Below, piece after piece: positions 11,725-23,273 of a stretch of DNA of 64,000 nucleotides. The notes beneath the pieces were generated by a model. The model did not search any database. It saw only the letters and a list, made by a program, of their open reading frames with translations, and had not been told where the DNA came from. Made by a program: the position numbers and the translations under genes. Within the stretch, counting starts at the first letter, position 1. Every line of letters starts with the position of its first letter. The stretch is from Chalara sp. BL73 (taxonomy: Eukaryota; Ascomycota; Leotiomycetes; Helotiales), in NCBI GenBank assembly GCA_918026815.1, contig CAKJVC010000242.1, forward strand, positions 1-64,000, in the 5' to 3' direction.

Positions 11725-12728
11725 TAGCTCTCCATAGTTTATCTGGATATAAGCTCGTTGGATAGTACCTGTCCATTTTAACGTTGATCAACTGTCGCAA
11801 GTCTTTGTTCAGTGCAGAGACAACCTCGTTATTGTCCTCATGTTGATCTAACTGGATGCAATGGCCGGAACATAAAATGGCAGAGGCTGATCTTGCCATA
11901 TGGCGACTGGTGACCAATATACTGATCTTGCAGTTTCCCTGCGGCGTCTTCCGTTCTGAAGCTACGCCTTTCAGACGCCGCACAAGCTCGTCTCTAAAGG
12001 AATCGTCATTACATTCGTCAAGACCGTCTAGAATGCAATATATCCGACCTATCCTCTCATCGTTTAACATGTTTCGGAAAATCGTCCATAGACTCCAGAA
12101 TCTCGATAATTCAGTCACAGCTTCTTTGGAGCTTTCAAAGGCTTCTAGCAGATGCTCGACTGCATATTTACTTTGACGCAAGAGGTTGAGCATCAGGCCT
12201 TTCACAATACCAACCGCGGTGTTTCGTGACTCATGTCGGTTGTTGCAATAGAACTCAAGAGTTATATGTTCTTGGGCTCGGGAGCTGGCTTCGCGTGTCA
12301 CATTTTTGATGGTCTCAGCAATGTACATGCTTAGGAAAGTCTTGCCCCTCCCTGGTCTCCCTAAGATCCACAAGAGCGATTGATTGGTTCCGTTCCGCCA
12401 GCTCTGGAAGTCGCTGTGGCCTTTGATCCATTCACACGTTCCATCCGCACGATGATCTTTGAGGATTAAAAGCTCTTCCCGATCAATCTGAGGATTTGTA
12501 GTGCCTCTGAAGAATTGACGTAGATTCTCTTCATGGCGCTCCCGCAGGGTTGGAGTATCTTAAAGATACCGTGTTAGCAATTCAAATTGCATCTAATGTG
12601 GTTACCATGTAACAGATGAAGAGAAAGTACTTACTGGCGTAATAGTCACCTAGAATGTTGTTGCTCCCCTCTATCTGAATATGCTCGTATCTGTGGCCTG
12701 CTCGGGAACGAACTGGTATTGCCGCCAT

Positions 12729-13298
12729 CGAGAACAGACCTAGTGCTCATGCGCATGCTCATTCTACAGAAGATCTCATAGATTTATTTAGTAGGAAGGT
12801 GCATAGTGCACTAGTCCCATCTTAAAGTTGAAAGGTACAGAGAAAAGCTGTCTCGAGCAGATAAAGTTTACTGAAGTAGGGTGTGCTTTGGGAGGTGCTG
12901 GGTGGGGCAAAGAGCAGAATACAAGTGGAAGTTTATTGGAGTGGCTTGTGCTTTCGTTGGCGACACAGCCTCCGCCACATACCAACACCGACTCTATGAT
13001 GAAATGTTAAGGGAGACCAAAACCTGAAATATAGCAAGGTGGCTTTAGCTGCGTAGCTGAAAGTAAATTAAACCACTGACGTATATTTGCACTACAAAGT
13101 TCTCATCATCATGGGCTATAAGAGGCGTAGAACTTCACACAGGCAGATCTCCCAACTCTGATCCTAAATCCCACAATCCTGACATTGCTATCGCGAAGTC
13201 ACAAAACTGATAAGAAGACGGTGACAACATACAGTACAACTCGACTAACTTTAAGACCTCCACTAGAGACCGGACAGGCTGGTGTATAAGATATCGAA
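12729..13298. promoter_or_regulatory. Divergent promoter region between the NLR-like gene and the HeLo gene
   Basis: 570 bases separate the two start codons, so the two promoters lie back to back and may be co-regulated. A TATA-like CTATAAGA lies near 13116-13123, about 180 bases before the HeLo ATG. Short open frames here are not convincing genes. Confidence 0.5.
13116..13123 (+). promoter_or_regulatory. TATA-like box of the HeLo gene
   Basis: CTATAAGA about 180 bases before the HeLo start codon; the position and sequence fit a core promoter, but no transcript data are available. Confidence 0.35.
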
Positions 13299-14192
13299 AT
13301 GGCCGAGATCTTAGGCATTGTCACTGGCGTAGCAGGTTTAGCAGGGGTATTTACATCCTGCGTAGACTGCTTCGAGTACGTACAATTCGCTCGCTCTTTT
13401 GGGAAAGACTACGAGAGAAGTTTATTGAAGCTCGACATCATCCGGCTTCGATTTACCCGCTGGGGCCAGGCCGTCGGCGTTTACAGTGATGGGAAAATGG
13501 TGCGCGATCCACAGCGCCAGTATATAGCTGCAACGCCGGACCAGCTAGAGCTGTGTCGAGATGTCCTAGACCAAATTGAAGACATTTTCAACGATTCAGA
13601 ACGAGTGTCGACAAGGTTCAAGACAAAGGCGGAAAAGGCTGGGAAGGACGATCAACTCGCCCTTTGGGATCCTGCTGTTGACCTTCCAGACCAGCCTCGA
13701 TCGGTTCATGTCAAGGCACGCGACCTTGCTAAGAAGAGACAGAAGGGCACGAATGTTTTGCAAAAGATTTCTTGGGCTTTGTACGAGAAATCAAAATTTG
13801 ATCGTCTCATCGAGGATATTTCTGGCCTCGTCGGCAGTCTGGAAACGGTATTTCCACCCGAAGTACTGGAGCTGGCGACGGTGATCTGCCGGACGGAAGT
13901 CGAGGAGTACGAGGAAGTTGATGATTTAATTTTGCTGGGCGAAGCAGCTGGGAGAGATGACCGACTCTTGACGGAGACGATCACCAGGGCGGTAACAGCC
14001 AAAGGCAATCAATATGAGAATTTTGAAATTAATGGGGATGCTGGGTTCAATGCGACCCTGGGCAACACATATGGAGTGGGGAGAAATCGAGACGGGGATG
14101 GGAATGTGTATAAAGGGTTCAAAATGGGCGGAACGGGCTCTACTCATCTTGGTGATACTTTCCAAGGAAGCAACACCCCCTCAGCTTCCTAA
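13299..14192 (+). CDS. HET-s-like protein: HeLo domain plus two C-terminal amyloid repeats
   Basis: A single exon of 297 aa. Residues 1 to ~220 match the HeLo domain (MAEILGIVTGVAGLAGVFTS, CVDCFEYVQF, FGKDYERSLLKLDI, RLRFTRWGQAV, KISWALYEKSKFDRLI), the alpha-helical domain of the Podospora HET-s/HET-S proteins. The N-terminal ~20 residues are hydrophobic and could insert into membrane. The C-terminus has two pseudo-repeats, 237-258 (NQYENFEINGD...LGNTYG) and 269-289 (NVYKGFKMGGT...LGDTFQ), spaced 32 residues with a Gly/Arg/Asp-rich linker, like the r1/r2 beta-solenoid prion-forming region. In this family templated folding of the tail activates HeLo to permeabilise membranes. Position 33 is Ser and position 23 Asp, so allelic behaviour is uncertain. 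A similar motif starts the divergent NLR gene. Confidence 0.9.
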   Translation: MAEILGIVTGVAGLAGVFTSCVDCFEYVQFARSFGKDYERSLLKLDIIRLRFTRWGQAVGVYSDGKMVRDPQRQYIAATPDQLELCRDVLDQIEDIFNDSERVSTRFKTKAEKAGKDDQLALWDPAVDLPDQPRSVHVKARDLAKKRQKGTNVLQKISWALYEKSKFDRLIEDISGLVGSLETVFPPEVLELATVICRTEVEEYEEVDDLILLGEAAGRDDRLLTETITRAVTAKGNQYENFEINGDAGFNATLGNTYGVGRNRDGDGNVYKGFKMGGTGSTHLGDTFQGSNTPSAS

Positions 14193-14720
14193 GTCTTGAT
14201 GCCGATTGAAAGTTGATATGTCGGCGACTTTTACTATCAATATTGAATCGGCTACCGTTCTGTCATTTGTATACTGAGACACTTCCGTCTATTATTGGGT
14301 GGTGCGGGTCATTTTTAGGGGTACCTGTTAGTATCAAATCAACTATGCATTTAAGAGATTGAACTAGGTACTTTAATAAGAAATCTTATGTATTTCAGAA
14401 ATCGGCAGTACTGTAGTCTTAGAAAGTATACCTTCAAACATGAGCTTTGTGATGTTTCACGTGATGCATATAATCAGGTGCATCGCGAAGTCCTCGGTCT
14501 ATGATTAATCTTTTGATAAGCATTAATTCATGTGAGGGATACCAATCGAATAAATTAATTCTCTAATTTCCATCGTTACGTTCAACGCTTTGCATAAATT
14601 TGGGGCTATTCAGGTTCGGTGGCGTGACTAGTCTTACGGCCGCAACATTGATGAACTATGATTTTAATGAGAAGCGTTGAAGTCTCTCATAATTAGTTAC
14701 GTCTTACTCTTTACGAAGCA
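14193..14720. other. Intergenic, AT-rich
   Basis: Holds the HeLo 3' end and the LanC-like promoter. No gene, repeat or clear promoter box recognised. Confidence 0.45.
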
Positions 14721-15871
14721 ATGGCAAACACGGAGCTTAAGACTAAGAAATATCTACCCAACCTAGCCACTCGCGGGACCCTCTCTAGCCTACCAAATCC
14801 CCGCCAAGAGCTTCTTGAGTCTCTCACCACCATCGTTGAATGCTACCCACCAAGAAAACCATGGACAGATACCTTTAAACCCAATCCCCAGGGTCTCTGG
14901 ACTGGGCCCTCTGCAATCGCTTACCTCTTCTTCTGGCTCTCTCACACGCATCCCGATCTTCTCGTCGAAGGGAAGACCCCCAAAGACTGGTGTCTAGCAT
15001 ATCTGGATTGCGGATCCGATGCGCACCCCATCGCGGGAAATGGCATTGGGGTCAAGAACGAGTATATGGTTTACAATACCGTAAATGCGATTGCGACGGG
15101 TGATTTGACGTGTGTTCAGCGGTTGAAAGATGCTGCCGAGGCCGCGAATCTCGACGCCCCAGCCGTGGAAAACGAATGGCTGTCTGGCCGCGCAGGCACA
15201 CTTGCGCTGTTGAGGATCCTGAGGCACTGGCTCCCGGAGGAGAAAGCGGGCTTAGATGAGGTTATGAAGCCGATTATCGAGCATTGTCTTGCGAACCAGC
15301 CGTGGACGTTCCGAGATGTGAATTATCTCGGTGCCGCTCACGGGAGCATCGGGATTATTACTCAGATCGTGCTTTGTGACCCGAATTGTGCGGGAAGATT
15401 GGAAGGGAACTTGGTGAGGCACTTAGGTGCCCAGAGAGAGGATGGGAATTGGTATGTGAGAGCAGCGCTGTCGGATCCCACCGACTTAGTGCAGTTCTGC
15501 CATGGAAGTCCGGGGTTGGTGCTATCGTTGCTGAAGCTGAGACCACATTTTCCAGGGCTGCAGGAAAGAATTGATAAAGCGATCGATCTGGGGAGGAAGA
15601 ATATTTGGGAGCAAGGAATTCTGAAGAAAGAGCCAAATCTTTGTCATGGAGTTACAGGGAATGCGTTGGCGTTGCAATCTCCCATCGGGAGCATTTCATG
15701 TCTTGGTCAACTGGAGAAAGAGTAGAGAGTGGAGTCAAAGATGGTACATACATCAAGACTGACGACCCTTTTGGGTTGCAATGGGGTTGTGCTGGCAGAG
15801 CATGGGCGTGGATGGCTTTTGATATAGATGATGTTGAAGTCAAGGGCTTTCCGGGCTATTCAGATACTTAA
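14721..15871 (+). pseudogene. LanC-like protein gene with a one-base frameshift
   Basis: Frame 1 (from ATG 14721) gives LWTGPSAIAYLFFWLS, NEWLSGRAGTLALLRIL, NYLGAAHGSIGI, FCHGSPGLV and NLCHGVTGNALAL: the glycine-rich blocks and Cys-His zinc ligands of eukaryotic LanC-like (LANCL) proteins. These adopt an alpha/alpha toroid; LANCLs are glutathione-binding and act on phospho-Ser/Thr proteins in animals. In this frame translation stops at 15723-15725. The expected C-terminus (REHFMSWSTGER ... GLQWGCAGRAWAWM ... GFPGYSDT, stop 15871) continues in another frame. The switch lies at the CCC at 15681-15683 (residue ~321) and looks like loss of one C. No GT-AG intron fits. Repaired length would be ~383 aa, normal for the family. 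It could be a true frameshift or a base-calling error in a homopolymer. Confidence 0.82.
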
Positions 15872-17223
15872 TGGAAGAAGACTTACTCAATTTAGCATAC
15901 TGCCGCACTCCATTTGATTAATTTTGCATTTCAGAGTATGGGAAGAGGCCACTTCTAGTCTCCTGGACAGTACGAATCCCATCAATACCGACCTTTTGCA
16001 GTGGTAAGTTGCGGGCCAAGCGTTGATCATGTGAGGCAGATCTTGACGGAGGCGGCCAGTAACTAGCTACAGATTTATTCCATCATTGATGATCACTCTC
16101 ATAATGGACTTTTTAGCCAAAAGTTCCGCATTCTGTAGGCACGAATCGAAAGTCGTTGCTCTCCTGCTGGAACCATTTTTCAGGGAGTCTCAATCTTGAA
16201 TGCTGATATTTTCAGACAGCTTTGCATAATTATCTGTTATCTTTGTGTAACAATTTATTGCTGATTCTGAAGGAAGATGGGCTGAAGGGAAAGGGATCAA
16301 GATTATATTGTGCGGGGAGAGTTTTGATATGAGCCGCAGAGTTTTGGATACCTCAAATTGCATTAAATATTGAGAAAATCAGAGCAGGCCAATTTTGAGG
16401 CAGGAGAAAAATGAGCTCACCGAGAATAGAAATCGCTTGCATCTCTCCGTATTGTGGTGCCTCCTCCGGACACTGCTACAAGCTCCATGATTCCGCCGAA
16501 CAACGAGGGCATCCTCCAGACCACCAATCAGGCAACCGAACATATACTACGCCTTCACCTCGGAGGCGGCCTATTCATTTTATGCAAACACCGCTTAATA
16601 ACTAGGGGATAGTCATCAGTCAAGTTCACACTCATGAGCGCTTTATCCTGGGCATTGTGCGGATGCTCCGTGTCCAGTAGCCCATATGCATGACATCCAA
16701 AAGCCATAGCGCTATCAATCAACGCAAGGAAAGCCCTCGACAACGGTGCCGACTCGGGATTCGCGGGTTTGGGGATCAAGAAAGCCAAAAGGGCAGCGTT
16801 GGCCTTTGCAGCTATGGTGAAAATACCACTACTTTAGTTTGGCACAATACAAACAGCACCCAGATAGAGAGATAGGTGATAGGGTTACATAGAATTAATA
16901 TGGAAGAAGTGGGTGATGTTAATAAAGATGTAACTATAAAAATAACAATAGCCAAAAGCAATACTAACAATAAGCTTTTTAAACTTAGTAAAACGATTGT
17001 TAAAGTTCAAGCTAAACACGTTAATTTTTGTTAATTGGTTACATATACCATTCTTAAAATGAATGTGAAATTGAGCCTTTTTCGTGATGGTTACTATATA
17101 AATAGTAAAATACTACGATACAACGGTGGTATTTAAGCAATAGGTTGACTTTGAGTGGCGTTTGTGTCGCTTTCTATTTAATGTATTCTCTCACCAGGCA
17201 CTTCTTGGGAATCCCAAAACATT
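15872..17223. other. Gene-poor AT-rich stretch with an unrecognised coding-like remnant
   Basis: Mostly AT-rich. A 77-codon frame at 16555-16788 (-) and one at 16411-16605 (+) lie in a GC-richer patch and may be remains of a gene, but no family is recognised. A/T-rich low-complexity sequence occurs around 16900-17120. Confidence 0.4.
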
Positions 17224-18503
17224 CTACTTGCTTTCTTCAGCAGCGCTATCAGCAAGTGGGGTAGAAAGGCCAGTTCTGTCAATAGTCTTGACAATTTTGA
17301 TGCCTCCCGTGTGCTTATCCTCACGCACAACCAAGTCCTTACGATCCGTATCAACAAGGAGGCGGATCAAATCAGGCCGCATATAGTGCCCGCCCTATTC
17401 AAGTCAGTCTACGGCCCATTGTTAGAGGAGAGGGGCTGCTTACAAAGTCAGCTAAAGCTTTGCTCAGATGAGCTTCATCAAGATCAATCTAAAATATAAA
17501 CGTTAGCTTATCCAAATCTATGATATGTGAATTCGAGTTCACATACATCGACGAAGAGCAATCCTTCAAAATCCTTTGTTGGATGGTCAACGAGATTCTG
17601 CCCATCCGGTCCATAGATCCTGCTGTTACCGTTATAGATCTTTGGATCCTCGAGCTCTTTTCCGGGAGGAGTGTTGAGCTTGATACCGGCTGCGGATATA
17701 GTTTGGAATGGAGCTAGAGTGAAGGTTCCTGTCTCGATGGCATACGCTGGAGTGACGATCTATTCCCATCGTTCAGTTATCATCCATGACAAATAGTGCT
17801 TGAAGGAATACTTACATCGGAGTTGGCATCGCTGATATTGGTGTACGGATCAGGGTACTTTAGAGTCGTAGCATCGGGGTATAATGGCCAAGCAGCAACA
17901 TGGACCTGTTCCCCAAGTGAGGCTGCATACGCTTTCAAGAACGGATTCATATTTTCCCAACAGTTCAAGTGACCAATGCGGCCGATCTCTGTATCCACAA
18001 CCGATTCGGTAGTATCGCCGGTTCCATCACCAAAGACGAGACGCTCAACGTGAGTGGCTCTGATCTTGCGGCGATGATTAATGATATCACCTGTTGGTGA
18101 TATCATTACCTGTGTGGTATACAAACTAGCGAGATCTAGCTCAGAATATCCAAGCGAAACAAAAATCTTATTGGAGCGTGCAGCTTCGCGAATGCGGCGC
18201 ATCTCGTCGGAGTCGGAGGGGAGGCTGTTTTCGCGGTATTTTTTGAGCAATGGGAGACTCTCTTGGTAGGTCACTTTCCATGCCCAGTATGGGTAGCCAG
18301 GAATCCCTAGACTTGTAAACGCATGAACGTTGGGAACTTATTTGGTTTTGCTTACAAAGCTCTGGGAAGGCAATGAGCTTACAGCCGGCTTTGCCAGCTT
18401 CGTTGATGTATCGAATTGTCTTCTGGGTTGACAACTCAAGGTTGAACCATCCTGGCTCGGCGTTGACGGCGGCCGCCTTGTACTTTCTGATGGTTGCTGG
18501 CAT
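17224..18503 (-). CDS. Nitrilase / cyanide hydratase family
   Basis: Five exons, minus strand: 18503-18356, 18306-17816, 17759-17547, 17488-17444 and 17394-17224; 355 aa, typical length. It is a carbon-nitrogen hydrolase with the full triad: Glu48 (AFPEL), Lys130 (NHRRKI) and Cys165 (HLNCWEN). [34 protein letters not shown] and [15 protein letters not shown] are the blocks shared by fungal cyanide hydratases and aliphatic/aromatic nitrilases. It would hydrate cyanide to formamide or hydrolyse nitriles, for example from plant cyanogenic compounds; sequence alone does not separate the two. The start [20 protein letters not shown] matches the family N-terminus. Introns are 49-58 nt. A TATATAAG box sits about 115 bases upstream. 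Confidence 0.93.
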
Positions 18504-18616
18504 GATTGATGAATTAATCAACGATCTGTATACGTTACTTGGGGAATTGATGATAAGAATGAATGATAATGTTTTTGTGTGCTCTGAACGTTAAGGGAGA
18601 TAGGAAGTCCTCTCAT

Positions 18617-18624
18617 CTTATATA
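18617..18624 (-). promoter_or_regulatory. TATA-like box of the nitrilase gene
   Basis: On the minus strand TATATAAG lies about 115 bases upstream of the ATG at 18503, a plausible core-promoter position. Confidence 0.4.
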
Positions 18625-21600
18625 CTATACCCCCTTCCCATACTCCATACAAATATTAAAGTGAGAATGACACTATCACGGTCTACAAACTGCTCGGATA
18701 ATGTCACGGATCAGGAGTACCCTTTCTGTTCAAAATCGTTCCACTCTTACCTGTCGGAGGTCTTTCGGTATTGCACGATGCTGCAAACGCTCCGAAACAA
18801 GTAGCTGCTCTGCGTAGAGAAGTACATGCATATAGTATTATGTGTCCACCACCTGATAGTTGCCTTGAAAAAACAGTTCCCGAGTCTCAGACCAGTAACA
18901 TCTCGGATCAAACATACTACATTACTAATTAGCTAGGGCCAAACATGTGGTGGTGCAGCTCGTTGTTTGACAAAATTCAAATCCAGACCAATGCTTGAAA
19001 AAGGGACGCGGAGTATGAAAAACATCATATTCACGTTAACTGACTGTGTCTTTAACCTTACGCCACACTATGAAGTTTCGGTAACCCGCTCTCGCGGGAT
19101 TTGCTGCGAATTTGCCAATTTCGGCTTTTGGAGAGTTTCAAACTCCATATTTCCCGGCATTTGAAGCCCCCGCCATCTACTGCTGTTACTTCTTTGGAAA
19201 GACGCTGGAATCCACGGAAAACAACAAATGGGAACAGTTTCTGTATTAGCAAACGTATGAGGATCGGGTGGGGAAGGCATAAATTAGATTAACTACTTAA
19301 AATAGAGAGATGGATGCTGGAGGGAGTAGGCAGGATCAATAGAAGATCCCTGTAGTTTCTGGGAGAACACATTGTCCATTTTACCACCATTGACATCGAG
19401 TACTTCAGCAAAGCTCAAACTTCGTGGATTCAAGACATTTCCCCTGTGGTCGAAATCGTGATTGGCTTTATTCAATAGCACAGATATCCAGCTGGCTCCC
19501 AAGGCCAAATTAAGGGTTCTGTGGCACTTGCTGACAAAGACGCAATCGACAATCTTTCTGTGTTGGTGAAAACCTCTGACCAATTTATCATGGAGCTACT
19601 GATCGTTGAATACTTCGTCGATAGAGCTGGAATGCAATATCTTGAACGTGAAACCTGCAGGCACCGTAATTCGTGGCAATACATAGTATGCTCTTCCTTG
19701 GATCGATTATGGATAGTTGGCTCACTGTTAAAAAGGCTGGCACATTGCTCAAGCGTCGTGTTCCTAGGTTTCAACCTACCAAACATACCTGAAAGTTCAT
19801 ATCTCACATATGAAAATTATTGACAAGCCATACTATGTCCGCATGTGAAATAGAAGTAGCTTCGAGATGTCGTGGCTGCAAACCGAAATCACAATTCGGA
19901 TCTCGACCTAGTGATCTGGCCAAGAAAGGCCTCTCGTCAACCCCGTTGAATCAACTAGTTGCCTATTGCACGAGCATTATGCATGGGACATTCGCATAAC
20001 GGTCCATGAATTGCCAGTGCATAGTTCCGGCATTGAACGATAGAAACATGACGGCGGTCTTGACACCGTCGACATCTCAAATCTGCTTGCTAATCCTTTT
20101 ATGAGTGAAATATTCGAACTTTGTATAAGAATACTAAGATGTATTAAGTGTGTTTGAAGATGTGGTTTAGACCTAATTGGTGTCGTACCAATTGTGTAGC
20201 CTTGTACTGTACCTCATTACCAGAAATAGAATAGTGTCTATCTTCAGGTCCAACGATGCGAGAGGTATTACAGTATATGATCATAAGTAGCCGCACTTGA
20301 TCTCGAAGACCTATGCTAGCAGAGCTGAATGTATGCAGTCATTTGTGCTAGCTATCCGCATCCTATAATATCTGGCCAAAGACTCTCATGACCCATTTTG
20401 GTTATATGGTACGACGCCTGCCAAATTCACGGCCTTCGATTAAGTTCAATCATATTTCATGTCATACTGACTCCATATCCAAGAGAGCTAGGCCAAGTAT
20501 ATGCGCGGGATTCTTTGCGATTCTGAAAGTTCTTTCTAGCAGAGAATGAGTTATCGAAACTGGACTTGGTCAAGGACGCCAATAACCTGATTGCACAAAT
20601 TGATCAGGCTAGAGTCCCGAGCCATGGTAAGGTGGCAGAGGGAGGCTACAATTGCACTGTGGTGATGCACTACTGATTGAGAAGGGCCCAAACAAACCTA
20701 CGGAGCGTCTGCTGCCGTCACGGATGAGAGAGTCGATATTCTGAACACCATTACCTAGGGAAACGCGAAATTATGGGCGTTTTTTTCAGACAGCACATTC
20801 ATAAATGTTGTTGGGCACCAAGGTTGCTTCTCACTCGGGTGCGCGATGAAAGCTAGCGCACCTTTCCTGTCCCGTTGGGCGAAGAGAGTCGTACAAGATA
20901 GCACTCTCTCCAGTCTTAGTTGGCGGTTTGGCCTCTGTCAATGCGAGCATATCGATCCGTATAAGGTGATTATCGGGAGAACCCATCGTGGGAGCCTGGA
21001 TGGGTAATGAAGTTTGGGGAAGTGGGACAGGTAGGTGCTAGGATAATGTAGAAGTGAGAAGACGTCAGGCGACAGACCGGATCGGAAGCAGGTGGTACAC
21101 GCTTGATTTGGAGATTATCGAAAACTTGGATGAGTCGAGACAGTATCCTAAGGTTTTGACTGAATTAGATACGAAGGGCAGCAGAATTTAGCTCGGTCAC
21201 TTCAGCTTGAACTGATGGCTCTACCCGTTATTCCTCGCTCTCCACTCCTCTATATACCTTCTATCTCTCATCCATCTTTTCCAAAGCAAGATGGGCTTGC
21301 GGTCGAATTCGGAAAATATCCTCGAGGTGCGTCCGTCTCGGTTTCGTCGGCAACAGGTGAGCCAGAGAGATTCATCAAGTACAGAGGCACTGCGCGTGTC
21401 ACGCGTAAGGCTCTATACTTTTTAGTGGAACGAGTCGAGAGTACTTGACTGGAAGAACGTCGAGAGGCTAAAGGTGTTTCGAAAGGAGACATCTGTTTAC
21501 TCGAGCCTAGAAATCAACATCCTGCCGTTATTGAACAGTTTCGGTCCTGAAAATGCTACCTGGCTCTTTGTGGTCTTGGCAGGGAGTGTGCTGGTTGATC

Positions 21601-23134
21601 CTGGCAAGGGCTGACCGCTATTGAGAGTTTCCTCGCATCACACTTGGCCTGCCTCTTTGGATGTTATCGCATTCAGACTGCCCGAGAGACACTACCTTCG
21701 ACAGATGTGTGGAGGGTTGACCTATATCTCGCAGGTATACCATTCACTCAAAGATGCAAACAGAAGGTTCGCTACTGTAAGTTAACCCCGCAGCAGACGC
21801 TAATCCACAGCTCAGGACGAGGTTGGAAGAATCCTCGACCGAGAAGGACCGTCCGATGGTGAAATATAACTCAATATCCACCAACATGAGCGAGATGGCA
21901 ATATCTGCTTCAAACAGCGATGGAATCCTCGGTTTCCCAACTGCTGACGGAGAGGGTTTTGTCCGTTTTCCATAAGAGTGGAGAGTTTACCGCCGCGGTT
22001 AACGAACCGTTAAATATTCCTGGGTATGGTAGTAAGACGGCGTAGAGTTAGTATGCTGCATAAAATTATAGGCATGAAACGCGACGAGGTAGTCTGCTCG
22101 TATATTTGCTTGAGTCTTGACCAGAAGTTTTGCCCCTATTTCCAGCGTTGCAAAAAGGTCCCGTGCGTGCTTTGCCGCAAAAACAAGGCCGTTATTCAGA
22201 AGGTGGGTCAGGACACTGTACAAGCATTAGAGCTGAGTTTTTTGTAGTCAATTATGAAGATATCATGACTAAATCAGGGCTGCTAGGCAACCTCGTTGTT
22301 CGAGATGTGACATGATCCTATAGTATCAGACAATCAATCTGCATCAGCTTTCAGGACGGTGCGTAAATGGCTCAGGTGGTAGGTTACGCATGGACTTACA
22401 ACTGGCCCGCATCGCCATACGATCCTTTCACTTGTCAAGATGAAAATTCTTGTGCATATCAGCCGTAAGGGGGTGTAACCGCTTAACTCTTCAGTGATTA
22501 GTCTTCGTTGCTCTCAATTTGAGAGGAATCTAAGTTCCAGCTTGATTTCTAACCTGTGAGCCTCGTGCTGCGGTAATTACCGTGGTCTTAGGGACTTTCA
22601 CACTCGTGTACAGAATGCACCTTGCGCCATGGGCATTTTCAGGTTATATCTTGCAAGAGTAGGCTTGAATTTTCGGCCAGCTATTGGGAGTGTTCGACTA
22701 ATCACAATTTTACTTTCCAGTCCGTGAAACAAGTGCTCCTCTGCGCTGTCCAGCCAGCCAACTCACTCAATAAGAGATGTTGGAACACGAAGCGTAAGTG
22801 ATAAAATAGCATCAATACCAACCAGCTGGCCCAAGAAATCTGGTGAGCAGGCAGAAAAAGCCTAAAGCAAGGAGGTTAGTGGCGGCTATGGCATTAAAAC
22901 TTCGATCACGATAATCAGGAAATGTCTTTGGCGTTCAGCTTCGGCTAAGTTTAGGATCAAATTTAAGCTTTGTTCATTCTAACGTGTCCAAAATTATTGT
23001 GAGTGGTGGCTGATGCCGTAGCCAAGACCACTCATTACACTCCGCCTGGGAATTTTCCAGCCCCCATTCCGTCGGAACTTCAGTCACACCGGATTATGCT
23101 GTACCACTTCACATACGGTCTTGGACGTTGAAGA

Positions 23135-23141
23135 CTATAAA
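23135..23141 (+). promoter_or_regulatory. TATA box of the secreted repeat protein gene
   Basis: CTATAAA about 135 bases before the start codon at 23274, followed by a pyrimidine-rich leader. Confidence 0.45.
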
Positions 23142-23273
23142 GATGCTACGATGGACTTCCCAGATTCCTTTCTTTAACCAGCCACTCAGCTTCCATCTCT
23201 CTCTCACACACACGGGTACACCCCACAATAACGTTCCTTCAGAAAAAGATTTAGTTGGTACAACGTTTTCGTC

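Larger units (their letters stand above)
8331..12728 (-). pseudogene. NACHT-ankyrin NLR-like gene with N-terminal amyloid-type motif, split by a Tc1/mariner insertion
   Basis: Exon 1 is 12728-12635. Exon 2 starts at 12558 and runs to 8331 but is interrupted by the element at 10375-11724. Without the element and one TA copy the frame is open for about 989 aa. Residues 12-30 (HRYEHIQIEGSNNILGDYY) resemble the amyloid repeats of the neighbouring HeLo protein. Then come a NACHT domain with Walker A GRPGRGKT (98-105) and Walker B CILDGLDEC, the helical LRRSEGTFLWIGFAMEVI block, a winged-helix-like stretch, and about eight ankyrin repeats (GNTALMFAARYGHSEVVKLL, GADIEARDKGGDTAL). Such STAND proteins sense a ligand through the repeats and oligomerise by NACHT; an N-terminal motif can template an amyloid effector. 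The insertion falls near residue 309, between the NACHT core and the rest, so this copy probably makes no full receptor. Confidence 0.85.
18504..23273. other. 4.8-kb region without a recognisable gene
   Basis: Only short open frames occur, such as 19472-19807 (-), 19521-19823 (+), 21215-21448 (+) and 22026-22247 (+). None has a conserved motif or a convincing multi-exon extension. GC is uneven. Parts (19830-20000, 21200-21500) look coding-like and may be decayed genes. No terminal repeats were noticed. Confidence 0.4.

Noticed and set aside
16555..16788. Possible small gene on the minus strand
   Set aside because: No family, no extension by splicing; mentioned only as part of the surrounding gene-poor stretch.
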